Positions 36,001-42,766 are shown, counted from the first letter of the stretch. The stretch is DNA of 46,384 bases from an uncultured Clostridia bacterium (GCA_947631415.1 CANRLG010000008.1:1-46384); one strand, 5' to 3'. Notes: generated by a model not told the origin, from the letters alone. A program made the numbers and translations.

Positions 36001-37674
36001 AATATTGTATTAAATAGAACAGTTAATTGGCAAACTACTATTTCACAATTAGACAAAAACGAAGCTGGTTCTCCTATAGAATACAGCGTTGAAGAAATTG
36101 AAGTGCCAAATTATACAACAGAATATATAGTAGATAAAGATAATAATACTATTACTGTAAAAAATACTCATACTCCTCAAACTAAACCAATTACTATTGT
36201 AAAAGAATGGGAAGATGAACAAGATTTATATGGAAAAAGACCAGATGATATATTAGTAGATATATATGCTAATGGAGATTTCTTAAAAACAGTAACTCTT
36301 GAAGAGGCTACAAGTTGGCAAATTGCTGTTGGAGGATTATTTGTTAACGAGGGTGGCACACCAATAGAATATAGTATTAAGGAACATGAGTCAGATATTT
36401 ATACAGATAGTGTTGAAAAAGTAGGAGATACTTATACTATCACTAATACAATTAATACTTATATAGTTAAAACAAGAGTAAATGGAACTGGTGGAGATAT
36501 TTCAGGAAATGGACTAGAAGAATATGAAAGAGTAGCACATGGAGATACAAATAAAAGAAATATTAAAATAACACCAGAAGTTGGATATAAAATTTCAAAA
36601 ATAACTATCAATAATGTAGAACAAGATTTACCTGATGATTGTACACAAGAATACGTTTTACCAAATATTGAGAACATAACAGAAGATAAAGAAGTTGTTG
36701 TTGAATTTTCTAGAATAGAATATGAAATAACAACTGAGGTAGTAAATGGACATGGACAGATTTCTGGAATGGATGAGGATGTACTTGAAACAGTATATCA
36801 TGGAGATGATAGTAAGGAAGACATAGTTATTACACCAGATTATGGATATGAAATAAAGAGCTTAAAAGTAAATGGTGTAGAACAAGAAATTCCAGATGAT
36901 ATAACTTATCCATATACTTTGGATAAATTTAGAAATGTTGAAAGTAATATACATATTGAGGTAGAATTTAAGAGAATTGAAGCTAAAGTTGTTACATCAT
37001 ATAAAGACACTAAAGGTCAAACAATATTACCAGATGAAGTAATAGATACATATATAGGTGAAACTTATACAACAAATTCTAAGCAAGATGAATTAGATAA
37101 GTATGTTCTAGTTGAAATACAAGGAGATACTACTGGAATAGTAGATGAAGAAGAAATTCATGTAACTTATGTATATGAGTATAGACCAGATTTACATATA
37201 ACTAAGACTGTAAAAGGTACATATGCTGATATAGATAAAGTCTTTGATTTCAAAGTAGAACTTGTAGATGATGAAGGACAACATTATAATAAAAAGTTAG
37301 ATTATGAAATTCAAGATGCACAAGGAAATATTGTAGAAAATAGTCAAATTGAAAATGGAGAATTAGATTTGAAATTATCTAATGGTCAAAAAATTTCAAT
37401 ATATAAAGTGCCAGTAGATACAATTTATACAGTTTCAGAATTAGGTGCAGAGGATTATATAACAACTATAAATGGAAATGAAGCTAAAGATAAAAGCATA
37501 ATAGATTCATTAAATGATGATACAGTTTTAGATTTTGTCAATGAAAAAGATTATATAGCTCCAACAGGAATAATGTTTAGTGTTCTTCCTTTTGGAATTG
37601 GTATTATAATAGTAGTAGGTTTTATAGTTTATTTGAAGAAAATGAAAAAGAATAAAAGAACTAGAAGAACATAA
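30049..37674 (+). CDS. Giant sortase-anchored pilus adhesin with ten Cna_B repeats (2541 aa)
   Basis: This is the first gene of the pilus operon and probably encodes the tip or ancillary adhesin. A signal-anchor-like helix spans about residues 9-25. MucBP-like and InlB B-repeat (Listeria-Bacteroides) modules occupy about 130-1165, recognised by endings such as FNGWYYDPE, FLGWYYTND and LTLYAKW. Ten Cna_B domains follow (about 1166-2132), each starting 'xxxKxWxDxxxQDGxRP' and ending 'xxNTHTP', with the Lys, Glu and Asn positions expected for internal isopeptide bonds. Two divergent InlB-like repeats, a MucBP-like module and an FctA-like domain (VKGTYADIDKVFDFKVEL) lead to the sorting signal APTG (2504-2507), a hydrophobic helix and a basic tail. 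The motif resembles the EVPTG/QVPTG signals of streptococcal FCT pilins, cleaved by class B sortases, as expected from the neighbouring sortase. It starts at ATG after AAGGAAG. Confidence 0.92.
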   Translation: MEKNKRKKVTIVAVILIAITFMFVFNKNVFVNFRRLGEQIGNSTITDQDQTMYIFTVRYMYARTGKVALNKDVYCFDKGETIDIKVHNIDGYTPSEESIHYEIDDNFISTMEGKENVKIEKQEGFPNIYKIYYTVSYKASPSSYNVNIYKQEVQEDGSLEYGEPKTEIFSDDVFIGDIVETKAEEIEGYTLDTEKSNLNAEVKQEGADLNLYYNLNQHYLFFDTDGGTNQDAVPIYYGEDVQTKLDSITPPTKSGYNFNKWECLDNEETSSRATTPEKMLDSDLFFRAIYDEGQASYTIIYFLENANDDNYTNIGTYIVGVDGDEMVTTGTNIHNISDIHTIIDNGMKKLKPDEFQFFTRNEEKSHESLNENVLGDGTTIVKVYYDRKVYTINFMISRETVSGRSTVHQIATNTNGSVDGASWHDVSQASTMIVNGETYKDNEYSITAKYNETILDKWPVVADVSDNGSYHFISWGTDANSEFYKTHNNKNILGRYFNMSSELIIDPNNEDTVHTLVAYWATSTYYYRYHYMFENIDQSNTANSEVYDGKYYTENRNALVRSTNTRVNQNGPDAWGLTLVGKSYDGTDTAVGGSNSDNAVDIYFYYDRNKYEITFNNLSQDYIPSDHYIDELSNHGIYRERNQDGNYKIYAQYGANLSILENAWEEWELDEDNPFEYPVADEGNIDWNFNGWYYDPEYDYPVDWENLEINQNLTLYAKWDAPRYTVTFDVNQGNWRGGTSQYDTAEKGKYKRTVVTGTKMNQRMKPTDPYRAGYTFLGWYYTNDEGQEIEYTFNDSQIVAHNLTLTAKWETRSEGSYTVRYYEAKYDDAGNLITDTSQYGKEDKILNDKTVSNVKYNTTVTEEAAAVGQEGFYFVDKTEKSLVVTTNTENNVINFFYTPLESMKYRVYYVLDDGTEYKDGEVPPVEKQLAPHKDGEFNTKVGDGENYDDIYSVTEEFKELDGYQVDAYKKFLVLTTDKENTDGDNNAIYFYYKKVENKGKFRINYYFMDYNGGYPSDPDYVYDGEDSVGTQIHSINYEDYLAPDSEDGLRLYPGHEFDREHSDILMIVITTEGTAELHLYFKTKEYSVTYDTVDGQWNDESDIYTELTHNSLYEEKVQYQHNATSPTEPTKEGYRFVDWYDSSTDAPYNFDTQVTQDTQLYAKWVEIKDISITKEWYDEGDQDGKRPDDITVYLKKDGEEFQTLNLYETQAWTTEVTDLDAFDLDGNPITYTVEEKTVDGYNVEYEVEDNNYIIKNTHTPEKKNILITKIWQDNNDQDGLRPESINIDLRADGVLDTTVNLSDANGWKQELTDKDVYKNGNPIVYTIDEEETTGYTTTVEEVENGFNVTNTHDVEKTSLSVNKQWQDNNNQDGMRTGSVQVNLKANGLILDGYNVTLDDQNGWSYTWNDIDVYSGGEPIDYEVEEVEITGYTPQYSFNRDTNTWTITNVHEPQTKNINVNKVWDDDSDRDGLRTESVEIELLRDGVRFDDITLDDSNSWNYTFEDLAVYENGVPCNYSINEVSVPDGYTLNVTNDGDNYTVTNTHTPQKVSRTVKKIWRDGSNKEHTRPDSIKFRLLKNGQPYSDEIILNATNQGDNSDEWVYTFDDLYVYEDGEEITYTVEELEVPEQYGVIYNQKKLYIYNAYPPEFEVSVEKIWNDEDDADGIRPQSIGVQLYANGQPYQLDGQNVGYAELTAENGWEHIWDFVEKYDENGEKYEYTLEEVYVGNENYSSQIRINNNENPDFQRTYIIENTYVPNKTSRTVTKVWNDENNQDGKRPDNILIELLANGSEVAEATINDANGWKYTFDNINVNQKGQPIDYTVKEVMKNDEFYTSNIEYNDENITITNTHTPETKQINVTKEWDDAENQDGIRPSDITFSLMKNGVSIGDYTLSDGNWSTTIPNLPVYEAGAVIDYSIVENEVTGYNTCYEVNGNDITIVNEHAPEKIDLKINKEWVDDLDRDGLRATNVHLTLKANGVPIKENIVLNRTVNWQTTISQLDKNEAGSPIEYSVEEIEVPNYTTEYIVDKDNNTITVKNTHTPQTKPITIVKEWEDEQDLYGKRPDDILVDIYANGDFLKTVTLEEATSWQIAVGGLFVNEGGTPIEYSIKEHESDIYTDSVEKVGDTYTITNTINTYIVKTRVNGTGGDISGNGLEEYERVAHGDTNKRNIKITPEVGYKISKITINNVEQDLPDDCTQEYVLPNIENITEDKEVVVEFSRIEYEITTEVVNGHGQISGMDEDVLETVYHGDDSKEDIVITPDYGYEIKSLKVNGVEQEIPDDITYPYTLDKFRNVESNIHIEVEFKRIEAKVVTSYKDTKGQTILPDEVIDTYIGETYTTNSKQDELDKYVLVEIQGDTTGIVDEEEIHVTYVYEYRPDLHITKTVKGTYADIDKVFDFKVELVDDEGQHYNKKLDYEIQDAQGNIVENSQIENGELDLKLSNGQKISIYKVPVDTIYTVSELGAEDYITTINGNEAKDKSIIDSLNDDTVLDFVNEKDYIAPTGIMFSVLPFGIGIIIVVGFIVYLKKMKKNKRTRRT
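33544..36447 (+). repeat. Ten Cna_B repeats in the pilus adhesin
   Basis: Repeat starts are recognisable as 'KEWYDEGDQDGKRP', 'KIWQDNNDQDGLRP', 'KQWQDNNNQDGMRT' and seven further variants. Repeat length is about 90-110 residues. Copies differ clearly from each other at DNA level, so the array should be stable against slippage. Confidence 0.9.
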
Positions 37675-37689
37675 AATGGAGGTAGAAAA

Positions 37690-37878
37690 TTGGCAAAAAA
37701 CTTAAATGAAATATCGCAATATTTAAAAAATTTGAATTTTAAAAAAAAGAGATTTGGTGGAATAGATGAAATAGATGTTTGGAATAAAATAGACAAACTG
37801 AATGCTGAATATAAGGAATTATATCAAATTCAACAAGTTAAAATTGAAACTCTAGAGGAAAGACTAAATGGAAAATAG
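37690..37878 (+). CDS. Small pilus-operon protein, DivIVA-like coiled coil (62 aa)
   Basis: It starts at a TTG 8 nt after GGAGG, 15 nt downstream of the adhesin gene, and its end overlaps the start of the next gene by 11 nt, so it belongs to the pilus operon. The N-terminal half is basic (LKNLNFKKKRFGGIDEIDV) and the C-terminal half is an amphipathic helix (NKIDKLNAEYKELYQIQQVK). The 'F-x3-R-F-GG-x-D-E-x-D-V' turn followed by a helix resembles the N-terminal part of DivIVA/GpsB-type proteins, which bind curved or septal membrane. The resemblance is short. It may place pilus assembly at a site in the cell; that is inference. Confidence 0.7.
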   Translation: MAKNLNEISQYLKNLNFKKKRFGGIDEIDVWNKIDKLNAEYKELYQIQQVKIETLEERLNGK

Positions 37879-38422
37879 AAAAGAGGAATTTATTCCACCA
37901 GAGATTATTATAAAAGATAGAAAAAGAAAACTTTTAGAAAAAGAAGATATGACATTCTTTTTTGAAAAGCTCTTTGGAATTATTATATTATTAGTTATTG
38001 TTTTTAAAACTATTTATGGTATACATATAGTTGAAGGACAAGATATGTATCCTGCAATTAAAGATGGAGATGTTGCAATATATTTTAGAATAAATGGGCA
38101 ATACAATATCAATGATGTAATTGCAATAAATAAAGATAAAATAAGATTGCTATCAAGAATAGTTGCCAAAGCTGGAGATGTGGTGGATATTACCGAAGAT
38201 GGACTTTTAAAAATAAATGGTAATGTTCAACAAGAAGAAATTTATTTTCAAACATATCCAGACAATGTAAATACTATGTTTCCATACAAAGTAAGTGAAA
38301 ATTGCGTATTTGTATTAGGAGATTATAGGACAGGGGCACAAGATAGTAGACTCTTTGGAGAAGTTAATATAAAGGAAATAGAAGGAAAAGTTATTTCAAT
38401 TATTCGAAGGAGAGGTTTTTAA
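37868..38422 (+). CDS. sipA: Signal peptidase I-like pilus assembly protein without catalytic residues (SipA-like)
   Basis: The 184-aa protein has the signal peptidase I layout: a cytoplasmic N-terminus, one membrane helix (about 36-50) and an outer catalytic-type domain with the family boxes 'EGQDMYPAIKDGD', 'SRIVAKAGDVVDI' and 'LGDYRTGAQDSRLFG'. The nucleophile Ser of the normal SMxP box is Asp59, and the general-base Lys before the conserved Arg is Ser96. Both catalytic residues are therefore missing, so it should not cleave signal peptides. Streptococcal SipA in FCT pilus loci is likewise an inactive homologue needed for pilus polymerisation, and the gene order here matches. The start at 37868 overlaps the upstream gene and follows GAGGAAAG. 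Confidence 0.88.
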   Translation: MENRKEEFIPPEIIIKDRKRKLLEKEDMTFFFEKLFGIIILLVIVFKTIYGIHIVEGQDMYPAIKDGDVAIYFRINGQYNINDVIAINKDKIRLLSRIVAKAGDVVDITEDGLLKINGNVQQEEIYFQTYPDNVNTMFPYKVSENCVFVLGDYRTGAQDSRLFGEVNIKEIEGKVISIIRRRGF

Positions 38423-38430
38423 ATTAGTTA

Positions 38431-38456
38431 AAAAATATTTAAAAGAATATTTTTTA
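38431..38456 (+). terminator. Weak AT-rich hairpin before the pilin gene
   Basis: AAAAAATATT and AATATTTTTT can form a 10-bp A-T stem ending in T residues between the sipA-like and pilin genes. It could act as a partial terminator or processing site that sets adhesin-to-pilin ratios. The stability is low. Confidence 0.3.
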
Positions 38457-38485
38457 TATAAATAAAGGAGAGGGAGAGATAAAAT

Positions 38486-39703
38486 ATGAAAGTCAGAAGA
38501 ATTTTTACTTTAATGTTAACACTTGTATTAGTCTTAGCTGTACCAGTATTTGCAAATACACCTGAAAGTGTAACTACAACTGCTACAATTAATATTAATA
38601 AGGTATTGACACCTAGTGCTGGAGATGTTTTTCCAGATGTTGATCAATTTCAATTTAATTTAGTACCAGTTAGTTATACTTTAGCTGAAACTGGTGAAAT
38701 CGTTACAGATACTGAGTATATGCCTACCCTAGTAGGTGGAAACACAGTAAATGTTGACGTTACACTTAATGGAGATGGAACTAAAAAAGAAGGTTCTAGC
38801 ACTGTTAATTTAGATTTTACAGGAAAGAAAGTAGGTGTTTACACTTATTCTTTACAAGAAGTAAATGGTGGAGTACATGATGTAACTTATGATGATAGTT
38901 TATATTATGTAAATGTTTATGTAGTTAACCAACTAGATGAAAATGGTGTTCCAACAGGAGAAGTTACAATTTCTGCAATAACTGCTTGGAAAACAAATAA
39001 TATGTCAGATGAAGCATTAAAAGGTCTTGTTCAAGACTCTGCTGGAATAGTACCAGATGCTGAAGAAGGAAAAGTTGGAAAAAGTACAGATGATAAACCA
39101 GGTGAAATTTCATACCCATTTGAAAATGATTATGAAACACAAGCTGATTTATCTTTAACAAAAGTTGTAAAAGGTACTTATGCAAGTAAAACACAACTAT
39201 TTGATTTTGATGTAAATCTAGTAGATGGTTTACCTGAAGCAGGAACATATCAAATAGAATACTACAATGCTGATGGAACTAAAGCAGATGGAGCTATTAA
39301 TGAAAATCCTACAACTATTACTTCAGGAACTTCAATAAAAATTAAATTAAAACATGGTGAAAAAATTGTTATAAAAGAATTACCATCTAGTGCAACTTAT
39401 ACAATAACAGAAAATCAACTTGGAACATATACAGCAGAATATGTTGCAAATGGAAATGAAACAATGGCACCAACAACTGCAACAGGTTCAGCAGGACTTG
39501 GAGCAAATCTTACAGCTATAGGAAAACTTTCAGACAATGGAATTGAAGATGGATATTTATCAGATGAAGAAATTGTTTATACAAATACTAAAGAACTTAC
39601 AGTTCCAACTGGAGTTATGATGAGTGTATTACCTTTTGTTTGTGGAATTGCTTTAATTGCTGGATTTGTAGTAGTAACATCACGTAAAAGACAAGAAGAC
39701 TAA
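38486..39703 (+). CDS. fctA: Major pilin, FctA-like, with V-P-T-G sorting signal
   Basis: The 405-aa protein has a signal peptide (cut near VFA/NT at 23/24), two FctA-type isopeptide domains and a C-terminal sorting signal. Domain 1 has Lys39 (TININK), Glu125 (YSLQE) and Asn214 (FENDY) where the Lys-Asn isopeptide and assisting Glu are expected; domain 2 has Lys226 (LSLTK) and Asn367 (VYTNT). The sorting motif is VPTG (373-376), followed by a hydrophobic helix and a KRQED tail, as in the EVPTG signal of the streptococcal backbone pilin. The protein is likely polymerised into the fibre shaft by the class B sortase encoded 14 nt downstream. It starts at ATG after a long purine-rich site (GGAGAGGGAGAG). 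The strong ribosome binding site fits high expression. Confidence 0.93.
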   Translation: MKVRRIFTLMLTLVLVLAVPVFANTPESVTTTATININKVLTPSAGDVFPDVDQFQFNLVPVSYTLAETGEIVTDTEYMPTLVGGNTVNVDVTLNGDGTKKEGSSTVNLDFTGKKVGVYTYSLQEVNGGVHDVTYDDSLYYVNVYVVNQLDENGVPTGEVTISAITAWKTNNMSDEALKGLVQDSAGIVPDAEEGKVGKSTDDKPGEISYPFENDYETQADLSLTKVVKGTYASKTQLFDFDVNLVDGLPEAGTYQIEYYNADGTKADGAINENPTTITSGTSIKIKLKHGEKIVIKELPSSATYTITENQLGTYTAEYVANGNETMAPTTATGSAGLGANLTAIGKLSDNGIEDGYLSDEEIVYTNTKELTVPTGVMMSVLPFVCGIALIAGFVVVTSRKRQED

Positions 39704-39717
39704 TTTAGGAGGAAAAT

Positions 39718-40464
39718 ATGGCATATAGACTGATAAAAATAGCAGATAAAATTTTAAATATTTTTATATATTTATGCTTAATTGTAGTATTTTTATTCTG
39801 TCTATATGCTTTATTTGATACAATAAAAATATATACACGAGCATCAAATAACAATGTTAGTGTGTTAAAACCTAATAAAAATGACCCTGTAGAATCTTTT
39901 AATGCTTTAAAAAGGATAAATAAAGATGTGTGTGCTTGGATAACTTTAGAAAATACAAGTATAGATTATCCTGTAGTAAAGGGAAAAGACAATATAGAAT
40001 ATCTAAATAAAGATGTATATAAAAAATATTCGTTGTCTGGTAGTCTATTTTTAGATTATAGGAATTCTGAAGATTTTACAGATAAGTATTCTATAATATT
40101 TGGACATCACATGAATGGTGGGGCAATGTTTGGAGATGTACAAAAATTTTCAAATAAAGACTTTTTCGATAAATGTGTATATGGAGAGATATTTACTCAA
40201 AATGCAATATATAAGGTAGAAGTATTTGCTTTTATATCCACTGATGCGTATGATTGGAATATATATGGAATAAATAAAGATGATAATGCCCAACAAGAAA
40301 AATTAATTGAATATATCAAAAATAAAGCTACAAATTATAGAGAGGTAGAATTAAGTAGTTCGGATAATATTATATGCTTATCTACGTGTTCTACGGCTAC
40401 TACAAATGGTAGACATGTTATTCTATTAAAAGTTATTGCACAGGAAAAAATAGGAGGTGATTAG
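39718..40464 (+). CDS. srtB: Class B-type pilus sortase
   Basis: The 248-aa transpeptidase has an N-terminal membrane helix (about 13-33) and a sortase domain with class B features: 'ISSL'-region equivalents such as 'CAWITLENTSIDYPVV', the 'YLNKDVYKKYSLSGSLFLDYR' block, catalytic His130 in IFGHHM, catalytic Cys224 in LSTC and Arg232 in NGRHVI. It should join the V/APTG pilins into a covalent fibre, and streptococcal FCT pili are also built by a class B-like sortase. The ATG follows AGGAGG closely and the gene sits between the major and minor pilin genes. No housekeeping sortase is visible in the window, so wall attachment of the finished fibre may depend on an enzyme encoded elsewhere. Confidence 0.93.
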   Translation: MAYRLIKIADKILNIFIYLCLIVVFLFCLYALFDTIKIYTRASNNNVSVLKPNKNDPVESFNALKRINKDVCAWITLENTSIDYPVVKGKDNIEYLNKDVYKKYSLSGSLFLDYRNSEDFTDKYSIIFGHHMNGGAMFGDVQKFSNKDFFDKCVYGEIFTQNAIYKVEVFAFISTDAYDWNIYGINKDDNAQQEKLIEYIKNKATNYREVELSSSDNIICLSTCSTATTNGRHVILLKVIAQEKIGGD

Positions 40465-40466
40465 AA

Positions 40467-41048
40467 TTGAAAAAAAGATATTTTGCTTTTATTATTGTAG
40501 TTTTATCAGCATTATTTTCATGTAATATTTATGGGGTAGAAACGGAAAGCATACCTTTAACATTAGAAATACTTAATAATTCTAATCAATCTAATATTAA
40601 TGATAGATTTTATTTTGAAATGGTACCAGAAGATGAAAATAATCCTATGCCAGAAGATACAGAAAATGGTATTTATTTGCTAACACTAAGCAATGAAGGA
40701 AATTCACAAATACCAAGTATGAAATTTAATGAAGTAGGCGACTATGTTTACCATATTTATCAAGTGGAAAATAATAATAAACTATATAGTTACGATAATA
40801 CAATATATACATTAATTGTATCAGTAATTAATGATGAGAATATGGATGAGTTAGAAGCATATAGTATAATTACAAAAGAAGATAATAATGAAAAATATAA
40901 TGAATTCTATTTTACAAATACGTATATTCAAGAACCTACAGTAGATGTAAATACATCAGATATAGATGTAAAGATGCTTTGTATTTTAAGTATATTTTCT
41001 TTAATTGCATTAAATATATCTATTAAAAAAATAGTTTTAAATAAATAA
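40467..41048 (+). CDS. Minor pilin, FctB-like, without a sorting motif
   Basis: It starts at a TTG 6 nt after AGGAGGTGA, directly behind the sortase stop codon. The 193-aa product has a signal peptide (1-24), a single FctA/FctB-type domain ('FYFEMVPEDENNPMP', 'VGDYVYHIYQVENNNKLYSYD', ending FTNTY) and a C-terminal membrane helix with a short basic tail. In FCT loci the last pilin anchors the fibre base to the wall. No V-P-T-G or related motif precedes the helix (QEPTVDVNTSD), so this copy may stay as a membrane anchor or carry an unrecognised signal. A terminator follows immediately, ending the operon. Confidence 0.82.
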   Translation: MKKRYFAFIIVVLSALFSCNIYGVETESIPLTLEILNNSNQSNINDRFYFEMVPEDENNPMPEDTENGIYLLTLSNEGNSQIPSMKFNEVGDYVYHIYQVENNNKLYSYDNTIYTLIVSVINDENMDELEAYSIITKEDNNEKYNEFYFTNTYIQEPTVDVNTSDIDVKMLCILSIFSLIALNISIKKIVLNK

Positions 41049-41081
41049 AGTTGGCATTTATATGTCAACTTTAATTTTTTT
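41046..41081 (+). terminator. Intrinsic terminator of the pilus operon
   Basis: TAAAGTTGGCA (41046-41056, including the stop codon) pairs with TGTCAACTTTA (41063-41073) and is followed by seven T. Confidence 0.9.
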
Positions 41082-41160
41082 GGTATAAAAAAATGTTATG
41101 TTAAAATATTACAAAAATTAAAAAAATGTCCATTTTTATTTATGTGTTATCTAAAAAAAC

Positions 41161-41190
41161 TTGATTTTTTGTAGTATGATAAGGTATAAT
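41161..41190 (+). promoter_or_regulatory. Promoter of the CpsC/CpsD genes
   Basis: TTGATT at 41161-41166 and TATAAT at 41185-41190 are separated by 18 nt. Its start would be about 10 nt upstream of the first codon, so the leader is very short. Confidence 0.6.
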
Positions 41191-41207
41191 ATCGTTGGGT
41201 GATATAC

Positions 41208-41942
41208 ATGGAAGAAATAGATTTAAAAGAGATAGCCTATTTTATATTTAAAAGAAAAAAACTTGTTGTTTCTTTTATGCTTATTGGAGCAATTTTAGGT
41301 TTTATATATACAAAATATTTTATCACACCAATGTATTCTGCAAGTACAACGGTTGTATTATCTAAAGTAAGTTCATCTACAGATAATCAAATAAATAATA
41401 TTGATGATACTACAGATAGTAATTTAGAGCAAAATCTTAATAATAGTATAACTCAAAATGATGTTACTTTGAACTCAAAATTGGTTGCAACATACAGTGA
41501 AATTATGAAAAGTAGAGTTGTTGCACAGGATGTTAAAGCAAGATTAAACTTAGATATTGAAGAAGAATCTATAATGAAAAACACTTCTGTTTCAACAAAA
41601 GATGATACAGAAATGTTAAAAATTCAGGTATTAAATGAAGATAAAGATGTAGCAGCAAATATAGCAAATGCTTTAGCTGATGTATTTAAAGATAAAGTAA
41701 GAGACATATATAATATTGAAAATGTCACTGTTGTAGATAAAGCTATACCAGATGATACACCAACAAATGTAAATTTTGTTAAAAGTATAATATTATTTGC
41801 AATAGTAGGAGTATTTTTATCATGCTTTATTTTATTTGTATTTTTCTATTTTGATAATACTATTAGGTCTAAGACTCAAGTTGAAAAATTACTAGGACTT
41901 GAAACTCTTGCAGTAATACCTGAGATAAAAAATAGGAGGTAA
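41208..41942 (+). CDS. Wzz/CpsC-type polysaccharide co-polymerase, tyrosine-kinase adaptor
   Basis: The 244-aa protein has an N-terminal membrane helix (about residues 20-41, VSFMLIGAILGFIYTKYFI), an outer domain and a second helix near 185-207 (IILFAIVGVFLSCFILFVFF), with the proline-bearing 'AIPDDTPTNVNF' segment just before it. This is the CpsC/CapA layout. In Gram-positives the protein activates the cytoplasmic tyrosine kinase encoded next and helps set polysaccharide chain length. I chose the ATG at 41208; a GTG at 41199 is in frame but leaves almost no leader after the promoter. It is separated from the kinase by 3 nt. No glycosyltransferase, flippase or polymerase genes are next to it. 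Confidence 0.88.
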   Translation: MEEIDLKEIAYFIFKRKKLVVSFMLIGAILGFIYTKYFITPMYSASTTVVLSKVSSSTDNQINNIDDTTDSNLEQNLNNSITQNDVTLNSKLVATYSEIMKSRVVAQDVKARLNLDIEEESIMKNTSVSTKDDTEMLKIQVLNEDKDVAANIANALADVFKDKVRDIYNIENVTVVDKAIPDDTPTNVNFVKSIILFAIVGVFLSCFILFVFFYFDNTIRSKTQVEKLLGLETLAVIPEIKNRR

Positions 41943-41945
41943 TAT

Positions 41946-42677
41946 ATGAGAAGAGATATGGTATTTTATGAAGCTCCAAAAGCACCAGTATCTGAAGCAA
42001 TTAGAAATTTAAGAACAAATATAACATATAAAATGAACCAAACGGGAATGAATACTTTTTTAATTACAAGTTCATCTCCAGAAGAAGGTAAAAGTTTTAT
42101 AACATCTAACTTGGGAATAGCTTTTTCTCAGTCAAGAAAAAAAGTCTTAATAATTGATTGTGATTTGAGGAGAGGTAAACAACATAAAATTTTTGGGGTA
42201 GATAATACTTATGGTTTATCACAAGCATTAGAAAATAATAGAATTAAAAGAGAAAATTTAAGTTTAAATATTGAAATAGATAATTTAGTTCAAAATACAG
42301 AAGTAGATAATTTATTTGTTATACCAGCTGGAAGAGTTCCAGATAATCCAGCAGAATTATTTGAAAATGGAAGATTTGATGTAATTTTTGAATTTTTAAA
42401 AGATAAGTATGATGTTATTTTGTTTGATGTTCCTCCAATTAATATTGTTACTGATACAATGACTTTATGTAATAAAGCTGATGGAGTTATAATATTATGT
42501 TCTATTGGACAAACTAAAAGTGATGTTTTACTTGAAACTAAAGAAAAGATAGAATCAATGGAAGGAAATATAATTGGAGTGGTAGTTAACAAAATGCCAA
42601 CAGAAAGAATGAAAGCATATACAAAGGAATATACAAAGTATAGTACTGACGGTTCAAAAATTATTTTTAGAAAATAA
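41946..42677 (+). CDS. CpsD/CapB-type bacterial tyrosine kinase
   Basis: The 243-aa cytoplasmic BY-kinase has Walker A (SSPEEGKSF), Walker A' (VLIIDCDLRRG) and Walker B (VILFDVPP) motifs. Its C-terminal Tyr cluster is modest (AYTKEYTKYSTDGS, three Tyr) compared with many homologues. The N-terminal 'EAPKAPVSEAIRNLRTNI' is the usual segment contacting the adaptor, and the adaptor gene lies just upstream. Together they normally control capsule or exopolysaccharide export by autophosphorylation. Here the pair stands without polysaccharide genes and next to a pilus operon, so it may act on polysaccharide genes elsewhere or on other surface functions. A terminator follows. Confidence 0.92.
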   Translation: MRRDMVFYEAPKAPVSEAIRNLRTNITYKMNQTGMNTFLITSSSPEEGKSFITSNLGIAFSQSRKKVLIIDCDLRRGKQHKIFGVDNTYGLSQALENNRIKRENLSLNIEIDNLVQNTEVDNLFVIPAGRVPDNPAELFENGRFDVIFEFLKDKYDVILFDVPPINIVTDTMTLCNKADGVIILCSIGQTKSDVLLETKEKIESMEGNIIGVVVNKMPTERMKAYTKEYTKYSTDGSKIIFRK

Positions 42678-42690
42678 AAAAAATAAATTT

Positions 42691-42720
42691 AAAACTATGT
42701 TATTTTTACATAGTTTTTTA
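42691..42720 (+). terminator. Intrinsic terminator after the tyrosine kinase
   Basis: AAAACTATGT (42691-42700) pairs with ACATAGTTTT (42708-42717) and ends in T residues. Confidence 0.88.
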
Positions 42721-42724
42721 TGTA

Positions 42725-42761
42725 TAAAAAGAAGCTTGAAATTTATATGTTTCAAGCTTCT
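42725..42761 (-). terminator. Intrinsic terminator of the minus-strand zinc-ribbon gene
   Basis: AGAAGCTTGAAA (42730-42741) pairs with TTTCAAGCTTCT (42750-42761). On the minus strand the stem is followed by TTTTTATAC. Confidence 0.85.
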
Positions 42762-42766
42762 AATAT

